Part shown: piece by piece, positions 11,339 through 24,560 of the stretch | Numbering within the stretch: position 1 is the stretch's first letter | Layout of the letters: each line of letters starts with the position of its first letter | From: Diaporthe sp. PMI_573 | Lineage: Eukaryota > Ascomycota > Sordariomycetes > Diaporthales > Diaporthaceae | Assembly (NCBI GenBank): GCA_021399435.1 | Contig: JAJTUP010000006.1 | Coordinates: forward strand, 372,001 to 436,000 | Direction: 5' to 3' | Length of the DNA: 64,000 nt | Made by a program: the position numbers and the translations under genes | The notes under the pieces: model-generated | What the model was told of the DNA's origin: nothing | Database searches by the model: none | The model's input: only the letters and a program-made list of their open reading frames with translations

Positions 11339-14300
11339 ATGGCTCCCATTGCTCTCTCGCCCGAGCGTGCTTCCCCACACCTGGATTCTCTTGCGATCAA
11401 CTTCGATGATACCATTCGCTTCTACTTGAACGGCACCCGGGTTGTGCTGGACGAGGTCGATCCCGAGGTTACCCTGCTGGAATATCTCCGGGGCATCGGA
11501 CTCACCGGGACCAAGCTGTGAGCCTCTATATCTTTCATTGCCCCATCCGTAAAATGGCTATCTTTCTTCATAGCCACAAGCCAGTGCCCCAACTGCTGCA
11601 TTCCATACTGACTGTCTTCCAGCGGCTGCTCAGAAGGTGGTTGTGGTGCCTGCACTGTAGTGGTGAGCCAGTACAACCCGACCACCAAGGCCATCTATCA
11701 TGCGAGTGTGAACGCCTGCCTCGCTCCATTGGCCAGCGTCGATGGCAAACATGTCATCACAGTTGAGGGCATCGGGAATGTCAAGTCTCCTCACCCAGCC
11801 CAGGAACGCATCGCCATGGGCAATGGGTCCCAATGCGGTTTCTGTACCCCTGGCATAGTAATGAGTCTCTATGCCCTGCTGCGTAACAATGACGCCCCCA
11901 CCGACGAGGATATTGAGGAGGCATTCGACGGCAACCTTTGTCGATGCACCGGGTACCGGCCCATCCTCGATTCAGCAAAGACCTTCAGCACGACCGCGGG
12001 CTGCGGGAAGGCCAAAGCCAACGGCGGGAGTGGCTGCTGTATGGACAATGCGAACGGGGATGGAGCTGGTGCCGGGTGCTGTAAAAGCAAGGGCAACGAC
12101 CTGAATGGAGACGATCAACCCATCAAGAGATTCACCCCGCCGGGCTTCATCGAATATAAGCCTGATACCGAGCTCATATTCCCTCCGACCCTCAAGAAGC
12201 ACGAATTTAGACCTCTTGCGTTCGGAAACAAACGCAAGAAGTGGTATCGGCCAGTCACGCTGGACCAGCTGCTTCAGATAAAAAGCGCCTATCCGGCAGC
12301 CAAAATTATCGGTGGGAGCACAGAGACGCAAATCGAAATCAAGTTCAAAGCCATGAAATATCCGGTCTCGGTCTATGTTGGGGATGTTGCTGAGTTGAGA
12401 CAGTATTCCTTCAAGGATGACCATGTCGAGATCGGAGGCAACATCATCCTCACTGATTTGGAGAACATTTGTCAAGAGGCCATAACTCACTATGGCAAGG
12501 ACAGGGCTCAAGTATTTGATGCGATGTATAAACAGCTCAAATATTTCGCCGGCCGCCAGATTCGCAATGTCGGCACCCCAGCAGGCAACCTCGCCACAGC
12601 TTCCCCCATCTCCGACCTCAACCCCGTCTTCATGGCGTCGGATGCGGTCTTGTTCGCCAAGTCTGCCGAAAGAACCACAGAAATACCCATGTCCGGGTTC
12701 TTCAAGGGCTACAGGCGGACAGCCCTTGCGCCGGAGGACATCCTCGCGTCGATTCGCATCCCGCTTACCGAGCCAGGCCGCGAGTTCTTCAGGGCGTACA
12801 AGCAGGCCAAGAGGAAAGACGATGACATTGCCATAGTGACAGGTGCTTTGCGAGTCAAGCTCGACGAAAAGGGCATCGTGGAGGAGGCCAATCTTTGCTT
12901 CGGGGGCATGGCGGCATGGACGACAGCTGCCAAACAGGCGAATGACTACATGGTCGGCAAGAAATTCGCAGAACTTGAAACTCTGGAAGGGACCATGAAC
13001 TCACTTGAGCAAGACTTCAACTTGCAATTCAGCGTACCGGGCGGCATGGCGTCGTACAGAAAGGCGCTGGCAATGAGCTTCTTCTACCGGTTCTACAACG
13101 AAGTGATGCTCGGTCTGGGAGACCACAAACACACTGACGAGCAGGCTGTGGAGGAACTTGAGCGAGAAATCTCAACCGGTGAGACAGACGGCACTGCCAC
13201 TTTGGCTTATCAACAGACCATTGTAGGCAAGGCCAATCCTCACCTCGCCGCATTGAAACAGACGACGGGTGAGGCACAATATACGGACGACATCCCAAAG
13301 CTGGCCAACGAGCTCTCTGGCTGCCTTGTTCTGTCGACCAAGGCACACGCAAGAATCAAGTCGGTTGACTATTCTGCTGCACTGGATATCCCAGGCGTGG
13401 TGGATTACATCGATCACAAAGATATGCCAAATAAGGAAGCGAATCATTGGGGAGCGCCACACTTTGAAGAGGTTTTCCTGGCCGAGGACGAGGTCTTCAC
13501 TGCTGGCCAGCCCATCGCTTTGATTCTAGCAACCTCGCAGCAGAAGGCAGCGGAGGGTGCAAGAGCTGTCAAGGTTGAATACGAGGAGCTCCCAGCCATC
13601 TTCACCATGGAGGAAGCAATCGAGAAGAACAGCCTCTTTAATTTCTTTAGGGAAATCAAAAAGGGAGACACAGAGACCGCCTTCAAGAACAGTGATTACA
13701 CCTTCACTGGCGTGGCTCGGATGGGTGGACAGGAGCATTTTTATCTCGAGACGAATGCATGCGTCGCAATCCCCAAGCTGGAGGATGGCGAGATGGAGAT
13801 CTGGTCGAGTTCGCAAAACTGCAACGAATCCCAAGCATACGCAGCCAGAGTCCTGGAGGTCCAGGCCAACAAGGTTGTCGTCAAGGTAAAACGTCTTGGT
13901 GGCGGCTTTGGTGGCAAGGAGACACGGTGTATCCAGCTGAGCACGATCCTCGCACTCGCGGCTCAAAAAACACGCAAACCTGTCCGATGTATGCTGACGC
14001 GCGAGGAGGACATGGTCACGTCCGGTCAGCGTCATCCCTTCCTCGGGAGATGGAAGGTGGGCGTCAACAAAGACGGAAAGATCCAAGCTCTCGACCTGGA
14101 CATCTTCAACAACGGCGGTTGGAGCTGGGACTTGTCAGCGGCCGTGTGTGAGCGTGCCATGACACATTCAGACAATTGCTACCTGATCCCGAATATTCAC
14201 GTGCGCGGGCGGATTTGCAGGACAAACACAATGTCGAACACAGCCTTCCGCGGGTTTGGTGGACCACAGGGACTTTTTTTCGCCGAGTCCTACATGAGTG

Positions 14301-15631
14301 AGGTTGCCGATCGACTGGACATACCCGTTGAAAGGCTCCGGGAAATAAACATGTACAAATTCGAGGAGGAGACCCATTTCAACCAGAAATTGACGGACTG
14401 GCACGTACCACTTATGTACAAGCAGGTGCAGGACGAAACCCAGTACGCGAAGAGAAGGGAAGCCATCTCGGAATTCAATGAGAGTCACAAATGGCGGAAG
14501 CGAGGCCTGGTAAGTTTTCTCATCGACTCCCAGGTGTGTATGCAAGCACTGACTGGCAACTTGTAGGCCATAGTCCCCACCAAATTCGGCATCTCCTTCA
14601 CTGCTCTCTGGTTCAACCAAGCTGGTGCCCTAGTACACATCTACCACGATGGATCTGTCCTGGTGGCACACGGCGGCACCGAGATGGGCCAGGGCCTCCA
14701 CACGAAAATGACAATGATCGCGGCGGAGGCCCTCAAAGTCCCTTTGGATAATGTCTTCATCTCCGAGACGGCGACCAACACCGTAGCCAACGCGAGTGCC
14801 ACAGCGGCGTCAGCGTCATCTGATCTCAACGGCTACGCGATCTACAATGCGTGTGAACAGCTCAACGAGCGCCTTGCCCCGTACCGGGAGAAGCTTGGCC
14901 CAGACGCAACGATGAAGGAACTCGCCCACGCGGCATATTTCGACCGCGTCAATCTCTCAGCACAGGGCTTCTACAAGACACCTGAGATCGGATACACCTG
15001 GGGCGAGAACAAGGGGAAGATGTATTTCTATTTCACCCAGGGTGTCGCAGCCGCGGAGGTGGAGATTGACACGCTCACGGGTACGTGGACGTGCCTGCGC
15101 GCAGACGTCAAGATGGACGTGGGGCGGTCGATCAACCCGTCCATCGACTACGGGCAGATCCAGGGGGCGTTCGTGCAGGGCATGGGGCTCTTCACGATGG
15201 AGGAGTCCCTGTGGCTACGCAACGGGCCGCAGGCAGGCAACCTCTTCACAAGGGGCCCGGGGGCGTACAAGATCCCTGGGTTCCGCGACGTGCCACAGGT
15301 GTTCAACGTCAGCCTGCTCAAGGATGTCGAGTGGCAGGACCTGAGGACCATACAGCGCAGCCGCGGCGTAGGCGAACCACCGTTGTTCATGGGCAGCGCC
15401 GTGTTCTTTGCCATCCGCGACGGGCTTAAGGCTGCGCGGAGGCAGTACGGAGTGCAGGCGAGGACAGTCGCCGAAGGGGGCGCCGATGTTGACGCGAGGG
15501 ATGACGGACTGCTGAGGCTGGAGAGCCCGGCAACGACAGAGAGGATCCGGCTGGCGTGTGTGGATCCAATCATGGAGCGGGCGAGAGTGTTACCGAAGGA
15601 CGGGGAGAAGAGCTTCTTCGTTGCTATCTGA
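11339..15631 (+). CDS. xdh: Xanthine dehydrogenase (molybdenum hydroxylase, purine degradation)
   Basis: Three exons (11339-11517, 11623-14509, 14567-15631) give 1376 residues, the usual fungal length. The ATG at 11339 starts MAPIALSPERAS. The first intron falls inside the N-terminal [2Fe-2S] domain, joining TGTKL to GCSEGGCGACTVV. The second cluster is CGFCTPG (C131) and CRCTGYRPI (about C164-C166). The FAD domain contains IIGGSTETQIE and GRQIRNVGTPAGNLATASPISD. The molybdenum domain has QEHFYLETNAC, GGGFGGKETR (substrate Glu), NTAFRGFGGPQG (substrate Arg) and the base in GVGEPPLF (E1292). With both the Arg and Glu of the purine pocket present, true xanthine dehydrogenase (A. nidulans HxA type) is preferred over the nicotinate hydroxylase paralogue. 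It converts hypoxanthine to xanthine to urate in the cytosol or peroxisome, using NAD+ and needing molybdenum cofactor. A Cys/Gly-rich linker (about residues 185-215) follows the Fe-S domain. Confidence 0.93.
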
Positions 15632-17592
15632 TCTGAAGGAGCGTGCAAGTGTTTTTACCACGATTACTTGGGGCAAATCATCTGGGTCGTATCATAAGTC
15701 TGTTATCAAACACGATTCTCGGCAATGCAGTATGGCCGGGGTTCTATCTCCACCGGCATCAAAAGTCCACCAAGCAAGAGCATGTGTTGGATTTCCCAGT
15801 CTGGATTTCTGGGCGTCTTACGCGAGGAGGAGGCATCGACTCATCCGTGCAGTAGACTACATGGGCGGTAAAGCTGTTGGTCGGGCCTCGGCAATGCATC
15901 TCCAACTAACAGGCATGGCAGAGGATCTTGAACTGACGCATCACCCCTGTGGCACATGTCAGTCAGGGTCGGGTACTCAAGAGTGTCGAATTGGACGGTT
16001 GAGGCTGGTTGTAATGGAAATGGGTGGACCGAGGAAGAGTACGAAGAGTTCCTTTACCTAATACACTGACCATACCCCATGGGCAAAATAGGCAAGCAGA
16101 TGCAACGGTCTAGCCCACCTTAGTATCGGTGCAGAAGACCTAATAGTAGCGGATTGTTTTTTCACGGGCTTACGGCGGCGGCGGCAATGTGGACCTTGGC
16201 AAACATCGCAGGCCGAGCAGGGGAGCCCCCAGACGCCTCCACAGCCAAGCGGTGCTTTTGCTGGCACGCTGCCGCTGCAATGCACCTCTGGAGGGGCCCA
16301 GTGATCGAGGATCGACTGCGCAGCCAAGCTTCATGGCATCCGAGCCCTGCGGTTGCCAGAGTCTCGGGTCCCTCTTCCCACTTGCACCGCACTGTCATTG
16401 TTGCAGTGCGCTTGGTGTGCATGGCCAGGCTCGCTCGGATGAAATGGGTCCAGGTCGCGCCGTCTCAGATCCATCACATCACGTCGCATCGCATTGGTTG
16501 CTAGCCTGCCAACTGCCTGCCTGGCCGATCTGTTCTTACATACTCCGTACCTACTGTGTATTCTGCAGCTGAAGATGAGTGTGTAAGCTGTGCTGATGAG
16601 AGAGTCAGAAAGAAGACATTGTGACAGGGAAGGGTAGGGCAGAAAAGAAAAGGCCAAGGTCCCACGACAGGACCCCAAGTCATCATCATCTCGTGTCGGC
16701 TCCTCCCCCAAGAGGGCCCCAACCTGGACTAGAAACGTTGTTTGCAGACAAGGTTTGAACTCTGTCCACCACGCTCGCAGGCCCACCCCCACCCCCAGGC
16801 CGCGGATTCAGTCAGCGCTGCTGTCATCGCAACTTTCCCCTGCTAGCCAAGGTTCAATGAGGTACCTGGAAGGGAGTAGTAACGTAGGTGGTGGAGGTCT
16901 CAGCCCGGCAGCCCCACCCATCCGAACCTGGAGAGTCCCGGCTTGCCGCTCCCATTAGTAGACGCCTTCCGCTCGCGCGAGCCGGGCGGGCACAGGATCT
17001 TCCAGCCTCCTTTGCCTCGCCCTGTTTCGCGCCGTCCTTTTACACCGTAGCCGATTATCTTCCCTCGACTGCCGTGCCCGATCACCACTCACCACAACAT
17101 CGCAAGCGCGCAATTGGCGTCGCACAGCCTGGGCGCGCAATCCCTCCCCCACCACCAGCGATCCTGCCTCTCGCCCACACGACTCGCCACGAGCGCACTG
17201 CCGGCGCATTCGGCCCCTGCCCTCGATATTTCTTGCACACGCCGCGGCCGGGTTCTCAAGGGCGATCTTCGTCGTTGTGGACGGGGACGCGAGCTTCGGG
17301 AGTCTTGTGGTCGAATCATTCTGCTGGAAGCCTGCAGAGAGCCGTACTCCCTGCTCAAATGAGCAACGATCTCGACGCCCACTGCGTAACGTACAGACCC
17401 AATGGGACGAGGTCGCATTGAGTAACCCAGGAGCTGGAACTGGGAACTGGCAGGCAAGCAGTCCGGAAGAGAGAGAGCAGGCAAAAAAAAAAAAAAAAAA
17501 AGTACGAGGGGTGAACCAAAGGAGGGGAACCACCAAGGAAGCCAGGCTGGACGGCAGGACGGATCGCAAGGACCGGGACAGGAATTCCAGCT
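15632..17592. other. Intergenic region / long leader of the acuM-type gene
   Basis: About 2 kb without a supported gene. Its right part is probably promoter and long leader of the zinc-cluster regulator: it is rich in CCACC/CGCCC blocks and contains an 18-base A run at 17484-17501, only 90 bases before the ATG. Several short plus-strand frames at 16755-17421 have no family resemblance. Confidence 0.4.
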
Positions 17593-19945
17593 ATGGACAG
17601 GAAGAAGAAGAATGGCGTCAACGTCAGCGATGACCATGACGGCAAGTCCGAACGAGACTCCAGGCCTGTGCCGACGCACACCGTGTCCGGCGATGGGGAT
17701 AGGGCGAGGGCCAGCACGAGTGCGAGCAGCGACAAGGACAGCAGCAAGGCCCATTCGCATGCGCCAGGCGACGCCAACAAGCAGGGCCCCCAGAAGAAGA
17801 GGCGCAAGGTCACTCACGGTACGGCCCTCCCTTCCAGCCGCCCAGCCCCACTCCCTTTCTCCCGGATTGCCCTCGTCTTTCGCAAGCTAACCCTGTGTCT
17901 CCGCGTTCCTACAGCTTGCGTATATTGCCGACGATCTGTAAGTGAGGAAAACTCCCCGGTGTGGCCGGGCAATTGGCTGGCCCCGGCGTAGACTATTGCC
18001 ATGGTCGAGGGCTACAGCAGCAGGGTGCCCAGTGGCACGCATGCGGCAGGCCCTTTTTGGAGTTGGGGGATAGTACAAGCGCATGGCTAATACTGTTCTT
18101 CTGGACTGCCACAGCATATGACATGCGACCTCGTATGTAAGACCTTTTTCCTTACCTTCCTACTCAGACACCCCTTCCCAGCCCGTCAAGGGCTGTTATG
18201 TCGTGTTGCGGCAGCACTGCGCGAAGCGACACGGCACTGCTCTGCGCTGGTGCTGCACTGCATGTATGGGCGAGGGCGAACATAATATTGACCACTGGTT
18301 GGCCTTTTGCTTTGAACAGGAGAGACCTTGTACAAGGTGTATAAAGCGCAACATCGGTCATCTCTGCCACGACGAGCCTCGCGAGCACGACTCCAAGAAG
18401 CCGAGGGGCAGCGCAGCCGCCGGCTCGACCATGGACGAAACGGAATCCCAGTCGGACATCGCACACAGTGCCATGGACCAGTCCACAAGCGCTGCGGTTG
18501 CTGCCGCCATGGGCGCCCCCTCCTTCGACGGGGGAGCGGCTGCTGCAGCCGCAGCTGCTGGTATCACGGCTGGTGCTGCGGGCTCACTGGGTCGGGGCAG
18601 CTCGATACAGCTTGTGCGACCGGCACAGCTCTCTGGGATGCAAGCCAGCGGCCTGGGCCGCGGCAACCTGAACCAATGTAGGTCTCGTACAATTGCACAA
18701 TGCGTCGTCGTCCTGTATCTCGCGTCACCAAAACTGAAAGGAGATCTTATTCACAGTTGCCGGCTTCTCGGATGCGTGGTTGACTGCCCAGAACCACCTC
18801 CAGGACGTGCACAACTACCAGTCCAGTTACTTGATGGCCCCTGAGGTCAGCAACGAGTTCAACCTTCTCAACGAGTTTCTCAACAGTAGTCTCCTCGATG
18901 ACGGCGGCCTCTTGTCGGGCGACCTAGACCAAGGCACCACGAAAACACAGAACGACATGTTGCAAGGCTATGGCCTCAACCAGAACAGCCTGCTCCCGCC
19001 GAGCGCACTGCCCGCAGGGGCCATGCCGCCACCAGCCGACTCGGATCGAAGCACCCCCGCCACACGGCCGGCAACAACAACGACCAACCCAGAGGACAAG
19101 AAGCGGCGCGAGGCCGCCGAGTTCTACCTCCAGGTCGCCGACCCGTCGGGGAACGACATGCCCGAGAAGCGGATGGAGCGGGTGCTGCTCTCCAAGTACG
19201 AGGCGGGGCTGCTGAGGCCGTTTAACTACATCCAGGGCTACAAGCGGCTGATGGACTACCTCGAGTCGCACATCCACGCGAGCTCCAAGCAGAAGATCCT
19301 GGCGCAGATCAACCGCTTCCGGCCAAAGTTCCGCGAGAAGGTTCAGCAGCTGACGGACATCCAGCTGGTGTACGTGGAGATGTGGTTCGAGCGCACGCTG
19401 ATGGAGTACGACCGCGTCTTTGCCAGCATGGCGGTGCCGGCGTGCTGCTGGAGGAGGACGGGCGAGATCTTCAGGGGAAACAAGGAGATGGCGGAGCTGA
19501 TTGGGGTCCAGGTCGAGGACCTGAGAGACGTATGTGCTTTCGTCGACCAGCTTGACCGATCTTGCGGGTATGGATTACCGAGGCCGAAGTTCGACGACTG
19601 ACACTCTTTTTTCTCCAGGGCAAAATTGCGCTGCACCAGATCCTCACAGAGGCATCGGTGGTGCGGTATTGGGAGGAGTTCGGCACGATTGCGTTTGACC
19701 CATCACATGATACCCTTCTCACGGCGTGCGAGCTCAAGTCCCCCATCGACGAGGGCAAGTCGAAGGCCAAGTCCAAGGAGATGAAATGCTGCTTCTCATT
19801 GAAGATCAGGCGGGACGACGCCAAGATGTAAGCTGGACCAGCTAACCCCAGAAAACAAAGCAACGCCCTGACAAGCTGACTTCTGCGTCCCTACAGACCG
19901 AGTTTGATCGTCGGGAACTTTCTGCCCCATGACCCTTCACACTGA
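17593..19945 (+). CDS. acuM: AcuM/Rds2-type Zn2Cys6 transcription factor of gluconeogenesis
   Basis: Seven exons fit in phase: 17593-17818, 17915-17937 (23 bases), 18115-18132 (18 bases), 18320-18677, 18757-19529, 19619-19827, 19897-19945, giving 551 residues. A basic KKRRKVTH stretch leads into the zinc cluster, whose six cysteines span four exons: ACVYCRRS / HMTCDL / ERPCTRCIKRNIGHLC. The linker is followed by Ala-rich and Ser-rich regions. The C-terminal half holds FSDAWLTAQNHLQDVH and APEVSNEFNLLNEFL, and ends in a PAS-like domain (MWFERTLMEYDRVFASMAVPACCWRRTGEI...ALHQILTEASVV) and a GNFLP tail. The cluster spacing and CIKRNIGHLC match AcuM/Rds2 rather than AcuK/Ert1. In relatives it activates PEP carboxykinase and fructose-1,6-bisphosphatase genes on non-sugar carbon, as a nuclear partner of AcuK. 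The symbol is by similarity. Confidence 0.82.
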
Positions 19946-20879
19946 GTGCCCGCATTGGGCCGTAGGTAGGTAGCGGGCAGCCAGAGCCGCGATTACTCGA
20001 CTGTACATTGGTTGGGAATGGAGATAGCATATTGGACGGATGACGATAGCCCCATGATCACGGTGACCATACCTTTAATCTCTTAATCCCATGAGATGCG
20101 CGAATAAAAAAAAGGTGCAACAGAGGAGGGAAGGCGCAAGGAGAGGGGGGAAGGAGGATGTGAGGCATACACAATGCTTGCATATTACTGCATGGGGTTT
20201 CTGGGCCCGGACAGACTCACCCCGATCGATAGGCTGCGGACTGTTGAATCTTGGTTGCTGCGGGTGGGCATACAAATATGTCTATATCGTACAGTACATA
20301 CATACTTGGCAGGCGCCGAGCCCCGTGCCTTCCCGTTGTGAGAGGCACAGCCGGCTACCTGCTCTTGCTAGAAAATACGCTTCTTGTCCTCGTTGGTCAG
20401 TTCTTTCCTTCTGCACTGCCCTCTTCACCCGACAGGGCGAGAATGCTTCCCAAGCTTCGTGTCTCACTGCACTTCCTCGATCGACTTGATAGGAGACGCG
20501 CTCCCTGGGACCTTTTCACCCCTGCACTCCTCTGATGCGCCTGACAGAACAGCCACATCCACCCAGCTCTTCTTCTCTGCTGCATGCCTCTTGTTCAATC
20601 TACAAATCACGGCGCAGCTCCCTGTACGACTCTTTCGACTGTTTGATTGCCTGTCTGTGCCCGTGCCAGCACACTCCGCTGCCACAATTGAACCCAAGAA
20701 GGCCCCCCGCACCATTGATCTCCGTCGTTGCCCAGCCTGCCCGCTCTCCTTCCGGTCTCGTCGTGAAGATTGAAAAGTCACGTTCTGGAAGACACGGTGC
20801 TCCATACACTCCGCAAGCAGCCCCAAGTGCAGCGTAACTCACCTTAACTCTGCAGTTTTCCTTGGGAGAGTCGCCAGCC
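19946..20879. other. Intergenic region, promoter of the spo22 gene
   Basis: No coding region accepted. An A run (20107-20114) follows the end of the regulator gene, and CT-rich tracts occupy about 20398-20620, ahead of the spo22 start. No element specific to meiotic genes was identified. Confidence 0.35.
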
Positions 20880-23800
20880 ATGTCAAAGGCCATGAACACC
20901 ACGAACGGCGGTGATGCTGCCTCCGGCAAATCAAGAAAGAAAGAAGCAATCCTCTGTATGATCTCCACTCAGACACCTCTAGCCCAGAAGGTCTGTCGCG
21001 CTCACATTGTCCTCATACAGCATTTGCATCGGACCTCCGCAAACGACTCCCCACCGATAAGGACGACTCTGCAGCAACGCAGACGCTGCTCAGCGAGGTC
21101 CAGAAGCACATCCAGTCTCTCGAAAGGTGCTCGTCCAAGCCGCAACATGGCATGCTACAGGATGAAGAGCTAGAAGCGGAAGGAACCAAGCTCTGGAACG
21201 TCTGCACGCGACTGAGCCGAGAGAATACTGCCAAATCTTCCGCAGGACTGAAGCTTGTCCTTTGGAGCAGAGTACTCGCGTTCCAGGTTTTGCATTTGTG
21301 TCAGTGGTCGGCCGAGTGCGACCATCAGACTTCCTCGCATCTCTTGGGACTGGCTCTGAGAGTGGTGAAGTTATGCATTGGTCTGCACGCTCCTATATCC
21401 TTGCTCCCACGAGAGAGACATTTCATTGTATAGCTGACCTGGTCACTCAATATTAGATGATGAAGACGTCCAGAATGCAAGATTCGTTCTGCAGAAAGCT
21501 GCAGACTACCATGGCCGACTGCAGAGCATGTCACAAACGATGCAACCGGGAGATGCGGACCAGGCTGTTGAGAAGGAGGCTGAATGGACAGTATTACGGA
21601 TTGCGCTGGTACGTGCTCCTTTCTACAATCACGCGACGGTGCAACTGACGAGATCCCTAGGCTTGGAGAGAAAACCAACTCGATGTCGCCGAGCACCTGT
21701 TTCCCCAAGCAAGCGACTTAATGCAAAAGATCAATCCGGTATCAGCAAGTAACATCATCAACACTTATTTCCAGATCGGCCGGGGAATGCTCTTGAAAGG
21801 GGATCTGCTCATGGCCGAAAAGTGGCTTCAGCGAGCTTGGGACGCCATCAATAGCCAAAGACTACAGGAACTACCGCGCGACGCGGTTGAGCTGCGCATG
21901 GCAATTCTGCAGTCTATCGTTACCGCTCTTCTCGGCCTCCAGACAAGTGAGGGTAGCGAGAAAGCCCACAATCTCGTGAGATACGTCGAGTCTGAAGTTG
22001 GCGACCAGCCAATTGTCTTGCTGCTGAACCTGGAGATCCTCAACAGGTCGCCCGCGGAGGTCTTCGACAGTGAAGGATACGGCAACATACTACGAAGAAT
22101 GATTCGGAGTCTCCAGCCAAGTGAATCCAGTTTCAAAATATTAGCTCATCACATTCGACAACTCCACGACAAAAGCCCTGGTCTCGGCTGCGCCATTCTC
22201 GACGACTTTCTGTCTTCTTTGATCAAGACAGGTCAGCAAATTTGGATTGACAAGGCTGTGGTCACTCGAATTTTCATGACCACAAGTCAGCGGGATTTCG
22301 CTGGAAGCATTGATGAGGCTGAGAAGGCTTTGTCTAAGCTGGAACCCATCAGCCCCGACGCGAGTTTCTCAGCACTGGCCCTGATCTTGAGAAAGGTCGA
22401 AGCCAATTACAATCAAGGCCAGTATGAAATGGCAGAGAGATGGTGCCGACTGGCGCTCAGCCCAGCATTTTCCAATTCTGGGCCATTGAACAGCGCCAAG
22501 ATCCAGAGAAAGCTTCTCCTTTGCGCCTTGGCCCGGAACGATGTCGATTCTGCCAAATCGACATTCTGTATCATGTCTCGGGATGCGCAAAAAGATCCCA
22601 TGACGCAGTATTTGATGTACAAGACGGCAGTACGAAGTGGTGATCGGGAATCGGCAGCAGAGCATCTCGAAGCAGTCGCAAAGGCGTCACCTGAACCTAT
22701 GCAATTATTATACGCTTGTGTCAGGGAATCAACACAAATCAATGACAGACTCATTTCCATCGATGCCCTGAAAAAGGTCGCGGATGTGTGCGACCTTCAA
22801 CGTCCAGGGCAAGTCCACTTGCCGGCTCTCCTCCGCTGTACGATCAAGTTGCTTTTAGGGCTGCTGGATAGCGGAGAAGAGGCACAGCGACAATCAGTTA
22901 TCAACGATCTGTGTGCTGCCTTCGATGCAGGTACGATTTTCTGTCGCTCGCTAATCAGAATGTACAAGCTGACCTAATCCCTACCTCTCAGCGGCTACAG
23001 AAGCTCACAAATCACCAGAGGATGCGAGCGGGAAGAAGCTATTCGATGTTCGAGAGCTGGAGTGGTTCTGCCAGAACTCATACAATCTTGGTCTAAAGCA
23101 TGCGGGTGATTGGAGCCTCCAGAACGTTGTTGAGATCTTAACGGCATGCGTCAGATTCATCCAAGCTTTCCCCACCGGCATGGGAGCAGAAGTGGTTGCG
23201 GATCTGTCCCTCAAGTCAATATTCTGCAACTTTCTGATCTCATCAGCACTCGTCGCCCTTGTTCGACCACAGGACAATCTAGAAGAGCAACTACAACGGT
23301 ATCTCCTCATACGGAGACACATCGCAGCGGCTGACACGAGTATCCAGGAGCGGATGGAGAGCCAGAGTCTTGACGAGGTCGCATCAAGAGACTTGCTCAG
23401 TAAGCTTGCACTGCTGCTGGCATTCGACTTTGAGGCAGCCGTGGCTTTGAAACATTGGAAGGATCTTGGTGAAATTGTGCTCAAGGCGAGTGCCTGCCAG
23501 AATATGGAGTCCTTTAGGACCATGGCAGACTGCATCTTGCGGGCTCATGTCCCCACAGGAGGTGAGTTTATTTTGACTCGAGCTCCTTGAAGTCTGCTGA
23601 TTCAGGTTCTCATCTGTCATAGAACTGTTCTCTGTCCTACGCAAGATCATCAATCAGATCTCGGCACTAGAAGACTGCGATCCGGTTAAGCTTGCCAAGT
23701 ATACCAGATGTCTGTTTCAGGCTGTTGCCCCGAGCAGAGACGATCTCGCAGGGAGACTGCTTGAAGAGGCCTGCATTATGGCGAGGGATGCCCACGGCGT

Positions 23801-24088
23801 GAGTGGAGTTCGCGGTGTTCAGCAGCAGAAATTGAAGCCCAGAAACGAGATACTGATTGCCGTTGCTCACAGACACCAGCAGCCTGGCCTTCGGAAGAAT
23901 TGGAATGGATTGCATCAACGGCTTACAACCATTGTATCGACATGTGGGGGCAGAATGAGATGGAAAGCTGCACGTGGTGGGCCCAGAAAGCTATGTCCAT
24001 CGCCCATTTTTGCGATGATGGGGGGCATCTGGAGGAGAAGCTGCAGCGCAAATACGCGAAGCTGAAACTCGATACCAATGGCGACTAG
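20880..24088 (+). CDS. spo22: Spo22/Zip4-type meiosis protein (TPR scaffold)
   Basis: Seven exons give 939 residues: 20880-20955, 21021-21380, 21457-21608, 21661-22930, 22992-23561, 23623-23798, 23873-24088. The ATG at 20880 follows an in-frame TTG-led stretch that is not a start. Typical family segments are EGTKLWNVCTRL, WSRVLAFQVLHLCQW, ARFVLQKAADYHGRLQ, INTYFQIGRGMLLKGDLLMAEKWLQRAWD and LILRKVEANYNQGQYEMAERWCRLAL. These are helical pairs of a long TPR array. Near the C-terminus EELEWIASTAYNHCIDMWGQNEMESCTWWAQKAM closes the domain. In yeast and plants Spo22/Zip4 promotes synaptonemal complex assembly and crossover formation. The second intron uses a weak donor (GTCTGC at 21381), chosen because it alone keeps CIDDEDVQNARFVLQ in frame. 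Family assignment good; exon 2-3 junction less so. Confidence 0.85.
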
Positions 24089-24560
24089 ATTGCTTAGGGC
24101 TGGGTTGTTAGACAAATCGTGTCCATCAGTTTGATGTGCTCGCTCATATCCTGGTCACACAAAGGACATTCGTTGCAGATTGGTCCACCATCAAGCTAAC
24201 TTGGTACCTAGGTAGTGTTCCACGTAGTCTCAAATATGCCGTCTCCTTACATGCATGATGCAATTCATTTGGTGCATATCGCTGTGCTAACTCTTAGGCG
24301 CTGGGTCGTAGGGGGTCAAGCAATGAGCTAGCTGATTAAGTCCGCACAAATGCATGGCGCAATACTCAGGGTCCCTTGCGCTACAGTGAGCTTTCCGATC
24401 CCGGAAGGCCGGGGTTGGGCCGACGTCGATGCCGAACTTACTCGGCTGGCAACGGAGTCAATCACAAGAAGTCTAATAAGCAAGCGGGACTAATTGAGAC
24501 TTATTCACTGCGGCCACGTTTAAAGTCTTGCTCTTTTTTCATCTTCTTCCGTTAGAACAC
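24089..24560. other. Intergenic region
   Basis: No gene seen. A TACCTAGGTA-like motif occurs at 24206-24215. The region should hold the spo22 3' end and the promoter of the aminotransferase gene. Confidence 0.35.
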
